From Venturia oleaginea (taxonomy: Eukaryota > Ascomycota > Dothideomycetes > Venturiales > Venturiaceae): DNA of 64,000 bases. Shown piece by piece: positions 23,978-36,847 of the stretch. Below the pieces are notes generated by a model. The model worked only from the letters and a program-made list of their open reading frames with translations, was not told the origin of the DNA and ran no database searches. The translations under genes were made by a program, and so were the position numbers. Positions within the stretch are counted from its first letter, which is position 1; every line of letters begins with the position of its first letter. The DNA is taken from NCBI GenBank assembly GCA_013176395.1, contig JABMLP010000011.1, positions 1,364,001-1,428,000 of the forward strand, written 5' to 3'.

Positions 23978-24298
23978 TGTTGTTCAATGAAGTATTGGTA
24001 ATGTTTTGAGCTGTTGTTCGTACAAGTAGGAGTTTTGAGATACCCATGATCTATGTATGCATGTACATATGTGTTTCTAGTTAGCTTAGATAACGACTTT
24101 GAGAAGTCGGTTCGTCCCAATCTATTTTTTCAAATTTCAACTAATCGCATGGCTCTGGTGTTTCTTTATTGCATGTGTTGTGGTTTTATAGTCACCTAAT
24201 TTGCTATGTTTCTGACACGCTCGACGCGACTTTATCAAACCTCAACCAACCGACCCCGCTACAGAGCACAAAGCAGATCAAACTTTCTTCGAACAAAG
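23978..24298. other. Intergenic between coiled-coil gene and gamma-tubulin
   Basis: 321 bp with AT-rich 3' flank and the gamma-tubulin promoter. Nothing else seen. Confidence 0.5.
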
Positions 24299-25903
24299 AT
24301 GCCAAGGTAAAGGAACCATGTAATCGATCACAAGGCATTAACTGATATTTCCCCAGAGAAATAATAACCATACAAGCAGGCCAATGCGGCAATAGCGGTT
24401 AGTCCACACCCAGATCTAGCTACACGCGACGACCAGTCCTCCAACCTCCAGCCTCGAACAGTACTAAAAGAAGCTCTGTCCAAAACATCACTAATGCGCA
24501 AACAGTCGGGAGCGAATTCTGGCAACAACTCTGCCGTGAACACGGAATCAACCAAGATGGAAACCTCGAAGACTTCGCAACAGAAGGCGGCGATCGAAAA
24601 GATGTCTTTTTCTACCAGTCCGACGACACACGATACATCCCCCGCGCCATCCTCCTCGATCTCGAACCCCGAGTCATAAACGGCATTCAAACCGGCGCAT
24701 ACAAGAACATCTACAACCCTGAGAACTTCTACGTACACAAGGAAGGCACAGGAGCGGGTAATAATTGGGCTGCTGGCTATGCCATGGGCGAGCAGGTGCA
24801 AGAGGATGTCATGGATATGATTGATCGGGAAGCGGATGGCAGTGATTCCCTAGAAGGTTTCATGATGCTGCATTCTATTGCTGGTGGCACGGGAAGTGGG
24901 TTGGGCAGTTTTTTGCTGGAGAGGCTGAATGACCGATTTCCAAAGAAGTTGATCCAGACGTATTCTGTTTTCCCGGATACGCAGAATGCGAGTGATGTTG
25001 TTGTGCATCCCTACAATAGTCTTTTGGCTATGAGGAGGTTGGTCCAGAATGCGGATTCAGTGGTGAGTATTGCTCGGGAACTTTCTGTGACGTTTGGATT
25101 GGACACGACTAATTGTGAGATAGGTCGTTCTTGATAATGGAGCCCTTTCGAGGATAGCTGCAGACCGGCTGCATGTTCAGGAACCATCATTGCAACAGAC
25201 GAATCAACTTGTGAGCACAGTCATGTCTGCTAGCACGACGACATTACGATATCCCGGATACATGCATAACGATCTTTGCAGCATTGTCTCATCGCTAATA
25301 CCCACACCTCGATGCCATTTCCTCATGACCTCGTACACGCCATTCACGTCCTCAAATGTTGATGCAGCTAAGACTGTACGAAAGACCACAGTCCTGGATG
25401 TCATGAGACGTCTTCTCCAACCCAAAAATCGCATGGTCTCCATGACACCAAACAAGAAGTCATGCTACATCTCCGTCCTCGACATTATCCAGGGTGAAGC
25501 AGATCCAACAGACGTACACAAATCCCTTCTCCGTATACGAGAACGAAATCTGGCCCAATTCATTCCCTGGGGCCCAGCATCTATCCAAGTCGCCTTGACA
25601 CGAAAATCACCATACATACCGACAAGTCATCGAGTGAGCGGTCTCATGTTGGCGAATCACACCGGAATCGCGAGTTTGTGTAGACGGATAGTGGCGCAGT
25701 ATGATCGATTGAGAAAGCGAAATGCGTTCTTGGAGCAATACAAGCGAGAGAAGCCTTTTGAAGGTGGGCTGGGAGAATTTGATGAGGCGAGGAGGGTTGT
25801 GATGGAGTGTGTTCAGGAGTATGAGGATGCCGAGGGTGCGGATTATCTGACGAAAGAGATAGAGGGTGAAGGTGGTGAGGGAGGACCGAATGATGCGAGG
25901 TAG
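24299..25903 (+). CDS. tubG: Gamma-tubulin
   Basis: Nucleates microtubules at the spindle pole body as part of the gamma-tubulin complex. Four exons: 24299-24306 (8 nt only), 24357-24397, 24506-25062 and 25124-25903, giving 461 aa. The first exons spell [16 protein letters not shown], the GTP-binding N-terminus. Exon 3 gives [16 protein letters not shown] (gamma-type), the tubulin signature GGTGSGLG, and the gamma-specific [23 protein letters not shown]. Exon 4 gives [30 protein letters not shown] and SYTPFTSS. The C-terminus is acidic and Gly/Glu-rich. All joins keep phase. This is the well-known intron-rich 5' arrangement of fungal tubulin genes, and the 8-nt first exon would be missed by frame-only searches. 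Confidence 0.96.
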
Positions 25904-26629
25904 TATTGGGGAGAGGATTGTTGGGTCAGTGGCTTTTTGTATTTTGGAGCGATGAGCGGGGTTAGGCATGGTATCTCTTATGCATGATAGGCGTTCAGAA
26001 AGAAGGGATGATATCCGAACTGGTTTTGGGGCATGAGCTTGAGCTTGGGTACTTAGTTGGCCATCGTAAGTTCTCTCAATTACAATGGCATAATTTGAAC
26101 GGAAGTGGACGGCCGCTTTGTTTGCTACTTATAATACAGCGCTCGATGCTCTCCCGGAAAGGATATATTGATTGAGGACTGGATCTTCAGTTTCGTGCAA
26201 TAGGACTGCAGGCCTCTGTCTCAACGCCCTTCGAACTCCCCTTCGAGCATGCCATTGACTTCATGTTGGGGTGGGAATGCTGACAGCTGTATTGGAAGAA
26301 AGAGTAAAGAATTGTTGGCCCCAACGACAACCACCTTCAGCGAGATCAGTCTTTGTTTGGTGGCAGCCAAATTATTCGACGCGTCGATTTCAGTATACTC
26401 AAAAACCCTGGCCCGCCATTGGAACTCGAATCGCAATCAAATCACGCTAACAAAAACTCGGTGCGGTCAGTTGTTCTTTCCTTCGCTTCCTCTCTTCTCC
26501 CTCGAAACCACCCAAGTCACCTCATCTCACCTTTGCCAGTCAGTCTCTGCTCACTGTGACTGCCATTACTCTCCCTCACCTCAACCACCCTCACGCAACC
26601 CATCGCAACGCTTGCCACCATCCGACAAG
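25904..26629. other. Intergenic, promoter of the coiled-coil gene
   Basis: 726 bp. CT-rich leader-like sequence at 26470-26620 precedes the ATG at 26630. No separate gene supported. Confidence 0.45.
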
Positions 26630-28961
26630 ATGAACGATCAACCCAACGGCGCGCAGCGCCCTTCTCTCAGAGGCGGCGATGACTCTGTTAAAACGAGCTT
26701 CCAGCAGCAGGTGCCACCACCAATTATGGGACCACTTGTTCCGACTCTCAATGGCTATGGCTCAGCTTGTGTCCCGTTCAACGCGCACGCGAATACCGCT
26801 GTTGTGTAAGTCCTATCAACCCACCTGAGTGCAGCGCATCTCAACTCTGTGTTTTCTCGATTGAGATCGAACGTGATGAATTTCTGGCCTTCTGCTTCTT
26901 CAGCTTGCTAGAAATTAGTCGCGATTGATAACAAAGTGAGCGCTTCGTGTAGAATTGGACTGACAAGACCTCCAGTGACTTGCCGCGCCACTCGCCAGAG
27001 GAGATGAACCTCCTTGTGGGTCAAGCGGACGCGATTGCTGAGCAGGAGAAGCAGTTTCCGCTTCGGCTCCATAAGCACCGCACTCACCTTGACAAGGTCA
27101 CTGTCGAGACTTCGACCAATTACACGGAGCTTATGAATCTGATCCGCGCGGAGATGGAGAAGACGAACGACACCACTACCATTGAGATGCTCAATCTGCT
27201 CCAAGGAGAGTTCAATTCTTTGGCAATGCTGGCTACCAACTCCGAGGTCACCATGTCCAAGAACTTTGACGACTACAAGAATATGCTCTACGATCAATTT
27301 GGCAAAGTCATGACTCTCGAGCGCGCGAATCTTCACAACGCCCTTGCTGTTTGGCGTGACCACTTCCAGCACGATCATCAGAAAGCACTCAATCGGCAAC
27401 TAAAGATTTCGCAAGATATGGCCAACAGCAAGGGCGATCTCATCGCCAATCTGCAGCAGCAGGTCTCCAAATTCTCTATGCGTCTTGGACTTGTCATGGC
27501 GGAGAAGAAGGAGATCGAAGGAAAGGTCCGCGACCACGAACAAATTGTCACCGGTCACAAGCAGATGGTTGCCACACATGAGCAGGCGATCTCCGACCTC
27601 CAACAAGCGAACGACGCCAAAATTGCTGGCATGCGTGAAAATAACGCTCAACTGGTGCAAAAGGTTCAAGAATATCACCAGCAAGTCTCACAGCTCCGAT
27701 CAGAGGCCGTCGACCTTAGCAATGCACACCACCAGCTGCAAATAGAACATCAGCAATGCCATGATCCGGCTCATGTCAATCAGGCGCTGGATGAATTGGA
27801 GTTGGTGATGGATGAACTCGGGACCTTGAGGCAGGAAAAGGAAGATCTTGAGAAAAAGCATCGGGCTTTGCAGGCTGAGCACCAGGTATCAGTATCGAGG
27901 AGCTGACTTTGATGACCAAGCTGACATTCTAGTCATGTGCCGAGCATGCCGAGAAGATCAAGCACCTTCCTGAGATCTGGGAGCTCCGCACTGAGGTCGT
28001 CCAACTCAAGCAGGAGATCGCTCGACTTTCGAAGGACAACGCTAAGCTGAAATCCGAGCGCGGTGAGTTGAACTTCTTGTTCCTTCATTCATTTCAAGAT
28101 CGATGTCGAAATGAATGCTTTTGTTTCATGATGGAAAACCTTGCGTCTCCACAGCTTTGCGGGACTTTCGAAGCCTTCCTATTGCAGTCTGTCGCTGATG
28201 ACTGTGTAGTTGCACACACTCAGGTCGCCGACGACTTTGCAGGTCTGGCAGTCGAGAAGGGACTTTCTTCGACGGCCACGGAATTACGCAGTCGATATCA
28301 AGCACAGAAACTGCAATCTAAACTCACAGCTTCCGTCGCACGCAATGACGAACTCATGGAGCAGATGAAGGCGCTCGAGGCAAAAAACGTGGCCCTCGAG
28401 GAGAATCTGAAAGACAGTCAGGCAGCTATCCCCGACGCACCACCCACGTACCTCGTTTCCGAGTCCGCAGCCCAGTCAGAAGCGATGACCCAGGAGCTAA
28501 GCAATCTTTCTGAGCTGGTAGTCACTTTGGACGACAAGAATTCGGTCCTAGAGAAGGAGCTGTCCGAATACAAGTCTGATCCACTCCAAGGCCGCGTGGA
28601 ACGTCTCCGGGGCCAATTGGAGATCTACAAAAAGCTCGTCACGAAAGATAGGTCCGGACCCCGTGAGATCCTTAATTTGTTGAGCGGCACCCAGATGCAG
28701 AAACTCGCCAAGAGTGGATTGCATCGTCATAATCCAGCCAGGGAATTCGTTTCGGAAACTTACTATATCTTTAGTCAAATCATCAAGGAGCGCATGGAAC
28801 ACAAAATCCAACAGAATAGCAAGAAATCGGCTAGCAACTTTAGTCCCGACACGGCTGTGGAAACCCGCAAGCGCTACACGCCAGTCGCAGGTGAGCCAGT
28901 TTTTCCGAAAGAATCCGAAATCATCTGGGACCCTGAATCCGAAATTGAGTGGGAGGACTAA
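26630..28961 (+). CDS. Large coiled-coil protein of unknown function
   Basis: Exons 26630-26805, 26976-27885, 27933-28062 and 28210-28961 give 655 aa. A Pro/Gln-rich N-terminus (about 60 aa) is followed by an almost continuous heptad-rich region from about 70 to 520, with high Gln, Glu, Leu, Lys and His, e.g. HEQIVTGHKQMVATHEQAISDLQQ and LDELELVMDELGTLRQEKEDLEKK. The tail (GEPVFPKESEIIWDPESEIEWED) is acidic and Trp-containing. There is no motor head, kinase or zinc finger. The last intron (147 nt) is longer than its neighbours. A second acceptor (CACAG, ending 28154) inside it would give a transcript that stops after about 15 codons, so I chose the acceptor at 28209, which keeps the frame. 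A structural or tethering role is inferred only from the coiled coil. Confidence 0.8.
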
Positions 28962-31961
28962 CCGCCTCAGAGTGGTTAGCGGTGTGATGATTGACTTCGG
29001 TCTTTCGCTTGTCAATTTGTAAGTATTTGTCTTTTGTCATCATGGCGTTCCTTTTTGGCGTTGCTTTTTTCTTTTCCCACCACAAAACACGACAGACTGG
29101 ATCCGGCAGCAAGCGACAAGATGAGATGAATATGAGCACTGCTTACTCATGCTAAGCATTCTCTTCGGTCTTGGATCGTGGATCGTGATACTCAGCGTTG
29201 GAGAGGGATTGTCGAATGTGGCCAATGGGTTGGTTATGTGGGTCTTGATTTGATTAGGACGGTGGATCGATGAGCCAAGTGAGTACTGCCCTTCTGTGAT
29301 AACGCTTGTTTTTCGTTGCTGATGGCTGCTCTTCTTAGCAGTAGATGTACAAATAATGAAGGAACAGGAACAGGTGTATAGTTGATGAGTACACGGATTT
29401 GCGCAGGATATAATAGAAAAACATTACAAAAACAATGGATTTGGTATGGGACAATGGTTGATAATGGCATCGGGAGCTGGGGAAAGTATACTGCTGTCGG
29501 TAGATGGATCATAGTGGCATCTAATGTCTATCGTTGGTTACCTTCAACCAGTCTCTACTTCTCTTCATGATGTGAATCTATCTTACGCGCACAGTGGTTG
29601 CTTTCAAACTCCACGCTCTTGTCCATTTCTGCTTGATATTCACGGGTTTGTCTTGTCTCTCGGCAATATGAGATTTTCCCATTCGGTTTGCGGAATATAG
29701 AAATGGTGTTGTTGATCGGCATTATACTCTCGGTTGTGAGGAAAAAAAGAGGTTACTAGAGTTCCAGCGTGAATGGTAGCAGAGAGGTTGGTTGGGTAGG
29801 TTTTTGGCTGTTATAGCTCTGAGATCCTATTTTGTCATCATGTTTCCATTCTTAATGGCCTTGGTGTTTTCATCGGCGATGTGTGTGTGGGACGGACGTA
29901 TTTATGGAGTGGCTGGGAATCCCTTTTCTTGCCGAAAATTTTCGTACAATGCGGCCGAAGTGGGTCGGTAGGGACTACCCCAGACTCGATCGACAGCTAA
30001 ACCTATATGAGCAGGAGGTGGATACTTTATAAGAAACATCCCCTCAGATTCTCAAATTATCCATTAGAGGGGTCCCTACCATTCTACCAGGATAAGTATC
30101 GGTCCTAGTAATAGCGCCGAAAGTGGGAAAAGGGCCATATGGAGAAAAGATTATACCAAGGGTTCAGTTGTGAGCAGAGACTTTCCCATGGTTCTAGACG
30201 GATGGAGAATTACCAGTTTCGACACCTTCAACGCCCGGGAAGTATAAGATCTTCAGCCTGTATCCCAGTCGAGTGGCGACCTGATATGTTGGATCCAATA
30301 GGAGAGAAGAGCGAGAAGTATCGGCCTGCCGTGTCGTGGTGGGACGAGAAAGTCAGGCCGTGGTCCCAAAGTCGTGGTTGACAACGTGTCAACCAAGTTG
30401 TGGGAGAGATCTCGACCCTGAGTTCCCGGAGATGCAGGTTGGGGAAACGGGCATCGCCGTGTGATTTCTCCTATCGTTTAGACATGAGAATTTTTCAAGC
30501 GCATTCTTTTGACGGGGAGGAGAAGTCTCGGGCTTGCCTTGAGCTTGACGGGAGAGATTAAAGTTTAGTTTGAGCACGGGAGATGGCGCAGGCCGCTCTC
30601 GTGTGTCTGGCTGACAGCGGAGGCCATGGAGAGGTCGGCAGAATTATCCAGACGTCGTTCAAAAGCAAACAGCATTCAAGTGATTTCATTCAGTGTTTCA
30701 CAATGTGTGTGCAGTGGACATTGCATCGAGTGGACAGACACGACAGGGTACGAACGGGCACACAAGAGAAGAGGCGACCTCAGGCTCAGGCGAGAATATC
30801 GCGCACAACCTCATCCACGGTACGGATGGACTGCCGCGAACACGACGTCGACGTCGACGGTCGATTTGTATTGCTGGAACAGATTCGCTGGCTGGCAGCC
30901 TGGATCATCCCTAATGAGAATGGTTCTGTACCACGGTAGATAGATGGTGCAATGCGGGGTAGTTTTGATATTGCTGCCACGGCCAAGGGATAGTAGATAC
31001 AGGATGAATTGTAGAGCGCAAAGACCAGCCGCGAGACTGCTGGAGCTACAATATCAAAGCCTTTGCTTTTCCCAGCTGCACCATCTGGGAACGACAGACA
31101 ACGTTTTGCGTGCAGCCGTCGTTGGAACCAGGCCGTCGGGTGTGCTTGATTGCAGGGACTACTACTGACAGCTGAATCGTTCCATGGTCCTTCTTCGAGC
31201 AGAGGAGCAGTGCAAGCTTGGTTGATGCTCTGCATGCTACATGCCCCTTTGGTATTGGCGTCGAGGCCAGGCAATAGATAGTCCCGACCGCCTGCAGCTC
31301 TTCAACCATGCCGAAGTCTTGAAGAAGACAATCCCCTTCACCAAACCGAACAGTCTGTAGTCTGTACAGCATTGCCCACCGTCACGCCCAGACCACGTCC
31401 GACCTCACCGCTGCTGTTTTCCACTCGTTCAACAACACTCCTCTCCGCCTCGGCTCGTTCCTACTACACCTACAATTACATCCATCATATCCGTTATCAA
31501 ACCTCAAATATCGCTACCCAGCCTGGCTCCACTCTTCACTCAAGACAGCCCAAGAGACCCCATTATTCACACCGGCCACAATTCCACTGCCATCCCTGTC
31601 CCTGCCATTGCGCTGTTTACACCAGCTCGCCGATATTGACATACCAATCAATTCCCCGTCGCTATTTTCCTTCTCCAATTTCGCTAGAGTACTGAGTAAG
31701 AGTGAGTTGAAACATTTCTTTTATATTATATCCCTTCTAGCCTGAACGATCCGCCTCTATATCCTTCTAAAGGCAAACAACTCTCCGCCTGCTACCATTT
31801 GTCCGATTCGCCGTATTCTACAACCTTGCTCAGATCTTCTAACATTTTGTGTCCAGATCGAGTTTCCACCTTGTCGACAGAAATCCTCATCGCATCCTTC
31901 CACATTTTACGTTACATCCCCGCCTCCCTTCCGTCGTTCCTCATACATGGCACCCGCACTC
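28962..31961. other. 3-kb intergenic region and G-alpha leader
   Basis: No protein family recognised in any frame. 31380-31940 is CT- and CA-rich, as expected for a long 5' leader of the G-alpha gene. At 29967-30080 two short arms (ggtagggac / gtccctacc) face each other but do not extend. The rest is unassigned. Confidence 0.4.
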
Positions 31962-33194
31962 ATGTGTTTTGGCCGTAAATCGCACGATCCCGAAAAGCTC
32001 AAGAATGAAGAGATTGAGAGATCCATACGGGCGGACAAGAAGCGCCAAGAGAAGGAAGTCAAGCTTCTGTTGCTAGGTACGAGCCATTGGACATGATCAT
32101 GGCATACTGGCTTGGCTAACACAGGCTTCATGCAGGTGCTGGAGAGAGTGGGAAGTCGACAGTCCTCAAGCAGATGCGCATCATCAACACAGAAGGCTTC
32201 AATAAACAAGAGCGCAAGGCATGGCGCGTGACAATTTTCGACAATCTGGTTAACTCGTTTCAATGTATTCTCGGCGAGATGGAACACCTCGATGTGACAT
32301 TCGAGGATGACAGGAACGAGGAACATGGTGAATGGCTGAATGGGGACCCTTCGATTGAGCCCGAACAACGATTCCCACCGCATTCTTTAGATGTCTTTCA
32401 GAGTTTATGGGATGACAAGGGTGTGCAGCTCGCCATGCTCAAGGGCCACGAGTATGCGCTGCACGACAATTTGCGATAGTGAGTTGCGAGGGAAGCCCAT
32501 ATCGGCATTCCTGCTGACAAGTCTGTAGCTACATGGAAGATTCAGGAGGTCTGGACCGCCTTTACGTGAATGGCTACCTACCAACAGACCAAGATATTCT
32601 TCGCGCAAGATTGAGAACGACTGGCATCAGCGAAACGCTCTTCCACATCAACACATACACATATCGCATGTTCGATGTCGGTGGACAACGGTCAGAGCGA
32701 AAGAAGTGGATACATGTTTTTGACAACGTGCAAGTGGTATTGTTCCTCGTTGCCATCAGCGGCTACGATCATGCGTTGGTGGAGGATAGGAATGGCGTAA
32801 GTGTTTGTCCTCGTATCTCGGTGACATGGGGACTGACAAATTGCAGAATCAAATGCACGAAGCACTGATGCTCTTCGAATCCATCGCCAACTCGAAATAC
32901 TTTGAGCGCTCAGCCCTCATATTATTCCTGAACAAGATTGATCTATTCAACGAAAAAGTCACAAGTAACATAAGCCCCATCAACAAATGGTTTCCAGATT
33001 ACACTGGCACACCTGACGATCCGGAGGTAGCGAAAGTATTCTTTGCAAATAAATTCAAAAGCTTGGTGAGGGCGCCAAACAAACAAGTCTACACTCACTA
33101 TACCAACGCAACCGACACGAACCTTCTCGCGAAAACAATGGCCTCAGTGCAGGATATGATTGTGCAACGAAACCTGCAAAACCTCATTCTCTAG
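31962..33194 (+). CDS. Heterotrimeric G-protein alpha subunit, fungal group II type
   Basis: GTP-binding switch coupling receptors to cAMP/MAPK signalling at the plasma membrane. Exons 31962-32076, 32136-32478, 32529-32796 and 32847-33194 give 357 aa. I start at the second ATG because the protein then begins MCFGRKS, as group II fungal G-alphas do; the ATG at 31947 would add MAPAL. G1 P-loop: GAGESGKST (about 39-47). Switch I retains the catalytic Arg and Mg-binding Thr (ARLRTTGI). Switch II: DVGGQRSERKKW. Guanine specificity: FLNKIDLF and TNATDT. There is no Gly2, so no myristoylation; Cys2 could be palmitoylated. The C-terminus NLQNLIL, which contacts receptors, lacks the pertussis-toxin-type Cys at position -4. 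Intron 1 splits the glycine codon of the P-loop. Confidence 0.94.
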
Positions 33195-34646
33195 GGGGCT
33201 TCCTATATTGCTCGCGAGACCACAAGACAATCGCCAATTCGCTCATTTGTCACGGACTATCACCATGGAGATAGTACTCTACATAACGACGTAATGATTA
33301 ATCGGGCGGTTGCACTGGACACAAGCGTTTTTCTTTGTTTGTCGAAGGAGTTTCTGTATTTTGCTTGGGACTGTGCAGGAAATTTCTGCATAAGGATGGC
33401 GGCGCAACTATAGGCATTTGGGCGTTGAGTGGTTGACTTTTGTTCTGGAGGAGCCTTTTCGCAATTGCGCTAGACATTTGGTGTGAGGTGAGTGAGGATT
33501 GACGTGATTAGAGTGAGTGGGAGAATGTGGCTGGTGATAGAAGTGAGCTGTCTGGATATTTGTTGATGAAGAGATTTGGGGTACCGCTTGAAAAGTAGAG
33601 AAAGGGGGACTGGATGAAAGGGATGGATTGGGGGAGGACTGGGAAGTGACAAAGTCTAGGTACAATTTGAACCGATATTTTTGATTACATTCCCTGTGTG
33701 AACTGTCTACACTCTCTCGTTCGACGTGTCGAGGCGATCATCCTTCGAAGATCCGGCTGGTGGATGGTAGATGGCTTGGAATGCGTGCTCCATACTATCG
33801 GGGCCAGTTTGTCAATCCCATGTGATCAGTGGCCGTAGATAGTCGGGACAGTAGAGCTGGGCTTGAGCAGTGTGATGTGCACAATACGAGGTTGCACACG
33901 CTTCTAGGTTCATGATCATCGGCCGCTAGAAAACATGGTCATGCAGGCAATCCGTTGTGAAATTCGATTGGTAAGGTTGATGTTGTGTGTGCGGTGAAGA
34001 TCAAGACTCCAGAGAGAAGGCGAGGGCGAGGGCGAGGGCGAGGAAAGACGCGACGGGACTTCGCGCACATCGGACACGTGTCCAACAACTGTTCTTTCGA
34101 TGCGCCCAGAGCGTCTACAGCACATCAACTTGTCGAAAGAAGAGATTTCGTGCAGTCTTGCCGCATGGCCTCCTCTATAGGTTCCCATTTGGTCACTTTG
34201 TGGTAGGGCAATTATACAACAACGATGATCCCATCTGTCTCATGAGATCAGCGGCGCCTCCTGCCAACTCAACCTGGACCTCATACCAAAATCTCATCCT
34301 CCTGTTTACTATGTATAACCAAGTCTCGACATGATTGGTAGCGTGTCTATCACTACCTTTCCAAGGTCGTGTCTCCGCGCCGTCAGCACAGCAAGCTTCC
34401 TTCTGCAACCCCGTCTGGTTCCCCACGCCCACCCTTCCCCAGGATTCACGTTAGTAGTATAACGGGTTAATGAACCTATTCGCTATGGGGTTTGAGTGTC
34501 AGGTGCACGGATCGAAAGATCTCGATGCGTACAATAAAGAGGGCTAATCTGCCCTTGAAACTGGCAAGTTTTTGCCATTCTGCAACTCTGGCTACCATCT
34601 CTTCAGCTTTGGCGTACCAAATTTCTGTTGTTGATCCCCAATCAAG
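33195..34646. other. Intergenic between G-alpha and sugar transporter
   Basis: About 1.45 kb, no supported gene. Contains a hexanucleotide microsatellite listed separately. Short frames at 33985-34334 only translate that repeat. Confidence 0.45.
34019..34042 (+). repeat. (GGCGAG)4 microsatellite
   Basis: Four perfect copies of a 6-bp unit lie in the upstream region of the sugar transporter, about 600 bp before its ATG. Confidence 0.85.
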
Positions 34647-36534
34647 ATGATTGTTATAGGCAACGTAAGTTGTTAATCTTTCTAAACCACTGGTTGCTGA
34701 CGAGGTTACGCAGTACTATGTTATCGCTGCCATCGCCATCGTCGGCGGTGGGCTTTTTGGATTCGACATCTCATCTATGAGTGCCATGTATGATTGCCTT
34801 CACCTTTAACTTTATAAATTTTCGCTAATCGATTTCTGAAGCATTGGCACCCAAGCTTATAAGGTAGGAGAGACATGACACAATAGCGCACATCTATTGA
34901 CTTATCCAAGTGCTATTTCAACCAAGGCCCTGGACAGTGCCAAGGTCCGACAGCGAACGTCCAAGGAGGAATCACCGCGTCGATGGCTGGAGGCTCGTGG
35001 CTTGCTGCCTTAGTGTCGGGATACATTTCCGACATCCTGGGTCGCAAGAAGGCAATCATGACCGGTGCTGTGATCTGGTGAGTAGCGCTGGACTTGAAAC
35101 TACTCAGCTGAAGATGTGGCTGACAACCGGTCCAGGGTCATCGGCTGCATCATAGTGGCAGCTTCTCAGAACATTGCCATGCTGATTGTCGGGCGGATTA
35201 TCAATGGTTTCTGCGTAGGAATCTGTTCAGCCCAAGTCCCAGTATACATCTCTGAGATTGCGCCGCCGACCAAACGCGGTCGCTTGGTGGGTGCGCAACA
35301 ATGGGCAATAACATGGGGTATCATGATTATGTTCTACATCAGTTATGGCTGCTCTTTCATCAAAGGCACAGCGTGAGTCGACAGCAGTATCTCAATGGAT
35401 AAGACTAACATGATGCAAAGTGCTTTCCGCGTACCTTGGGCGCTTCAAATGATCCCTGCCGTCGGACTGTTCTTTGGCATGATGTTCTTACCCGAGTCTC
35501 CAAGATGGCTCGCTCGCAAAGATCGATGGGAAGAGTGTTTAGACGTCCTAGCCCTCGTCCACGGCAAAGGAGATCGGAGCCATCCATTTGTTGCTCGAGA
35601 ATACGACGAGATCAAAGACTACTGTGAATTCGAGCGACTCAATGCCGACGTCACATACATGGAGTTGCTGAAGCCAAACATGATCAACCGCACTCATATT
35701 GGAATCTTTACGCAGATCTGGAGTCAGTTGACAGGAATGAATGTTATGATGTACTACATCACCTACGTCTTTGCCATGGCTGGATTAACAGGCAACAACC
35801 TACTCGTATCTTCCTCGATTCAGTATGTTATCAACGTTGCCATGACTGTGCCCGCCCTTTTGTACGTCGACCGATGGGGTCGCCGACCAACACTACTCGT
35901 CGGCGCTCTTCTCATGGCTGTATGGCTCTTTGCCAACGCTGGTATTTTGGGCAAATATGGCGTTCACCGTCCCGACGGCATCGATGGTGTGAAGGAAGCT
36001 TCAACCGAGGTGTCAGGTCCACCATCCAAGGCCATCATTGCCTGCTCCTACCTCTTCGTCGCCACCTATGCGCCCACCTGGGGCCCAGTCTCATGGATCT
36101 ACCCATCCGAGCTTTACCCACTCCGCGTTCGTGGTAAGGCTGTCGCTCTCGCTACATCTGCCAATTGGGCGTTCAATTTCGCCCTTGGCTATTTCGTGCC
36201 ACCTGCCTTTGTTAATATTCAGTGGCGCACTTATATCATCTTCGGTGTATTCTGCATCGCTATGTTTGTACACGTCTTCTTCATGTTTCCCGAGACTGCT
36301 GGTAAGCCTCTCGAAGATGTAACTGCTATCTTTGAAGATCCGAAGGGAATCAAGTATATTGGTACGCCAGCTTGGAAAACAAGGAATGGGTACAGCGAGA
36401 GTCGGAAGCGCGAGCAAGGTGATTTAGCGGGCGGCAATGCTGGTGCTCTTGGCAGGAATGCAGGCATGGCTACGCGTGTTTCCGATAAAAGCGACTCCCC
36501 AGAGAGACTGGTTGTCGCTAACGAAAAAGTGTAG
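34647..36534 (+). CDS. MFS sugar transporter (hexose/monosaccharide type)
   Basis: Twelve-helix sugar:H+ symporter of the plasma membrane. Six exons: 34647-34664, 34714-34787, 34842-34863 (22 nt), 34911-35077, 35136-35372 and 35421-36534, giving 543 aa. Sugar-porter signatures: GGGLFGFDISSMS in helix 1, SDILGRKKA between helices 2 and 3, VGRIINGFCVGICSAQVPVYISEIAPPTKRGRLVG, PESPRWLARKDR (near residue 195), DRWGRRPTLLVG, PSELYPLRVRGKA and PETAGKPLEDV (near 462). The C-terminal tail is hydrophilic (Gly/Ala/Ser-rich). This is close to fungal glucose/xylose-type transporters; the exact substrate cannot be read from sequence. The exon crowding at the 5' end is striking, five introns within the first 770 bp. 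Its 3' end lies 215 bp from a transposon. Confidence 0.93.
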
Positions 36535-36748
36535 GATTGGCTGATGGTGGATTTGGGGATTTTTTGCAATGATATCAGTCAGTAAACAGATTGGAACGAT
36601 ACTTTATGAGTCACAAATTTGTTTGAGTGATGATCTCTCTCGCCTTCTTCATATCGTCTGGTCTTGGTACTGCGAAAGGTTTATCTATCACATGTTCCAG
36701 TCCCCATATAAAGATGCAGTGGCGTTAAAAAGTAAGCCGTGTCACGGT

Positions 36749-36798
36749 CACAGGGTTCCTCAAATCTGACTGCGCAGGGCGCTCAGACCCACCATCCC
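36749..36798 (+). repeat. Left terminal inverted repeat of Tc1-like element
   Basis: Pairs with 38116-38165: reading outward to inward, both give CACAGGGT(t)CCTCAAATCTG, then CTGCGCAGGGCGCTC, then GACC(C)CACCATCCC, with a few mismatches and 1-nt indels. Confidence 0.8.
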
Positions 36799-36847
36799 AT
36801 CTCAATTTCCACGTATACACCAACTTATCGCTCAATTTACCACCACC

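Noticed and set aside
26908..27399. 163-aa minus-strand frame opposite the coiled-coil gene
   Set aside because: Leu/His/Val-rich mirror of heptad-repeat coding sequence, not an independent gene.
28155..28209. Micro-exon between two introns in the coiled-coil gene
   Set aside because: The second intron would be only 23 nt, below the size a fungal spliceosome handles; one longer intron fits better.
29967..30080. Short facing arms ggtagggac / gtccctacc, possible MITE
   Set aside because: Only 9 bp pair perfectly and similarity does not extend outward; expected by chance at this scale.
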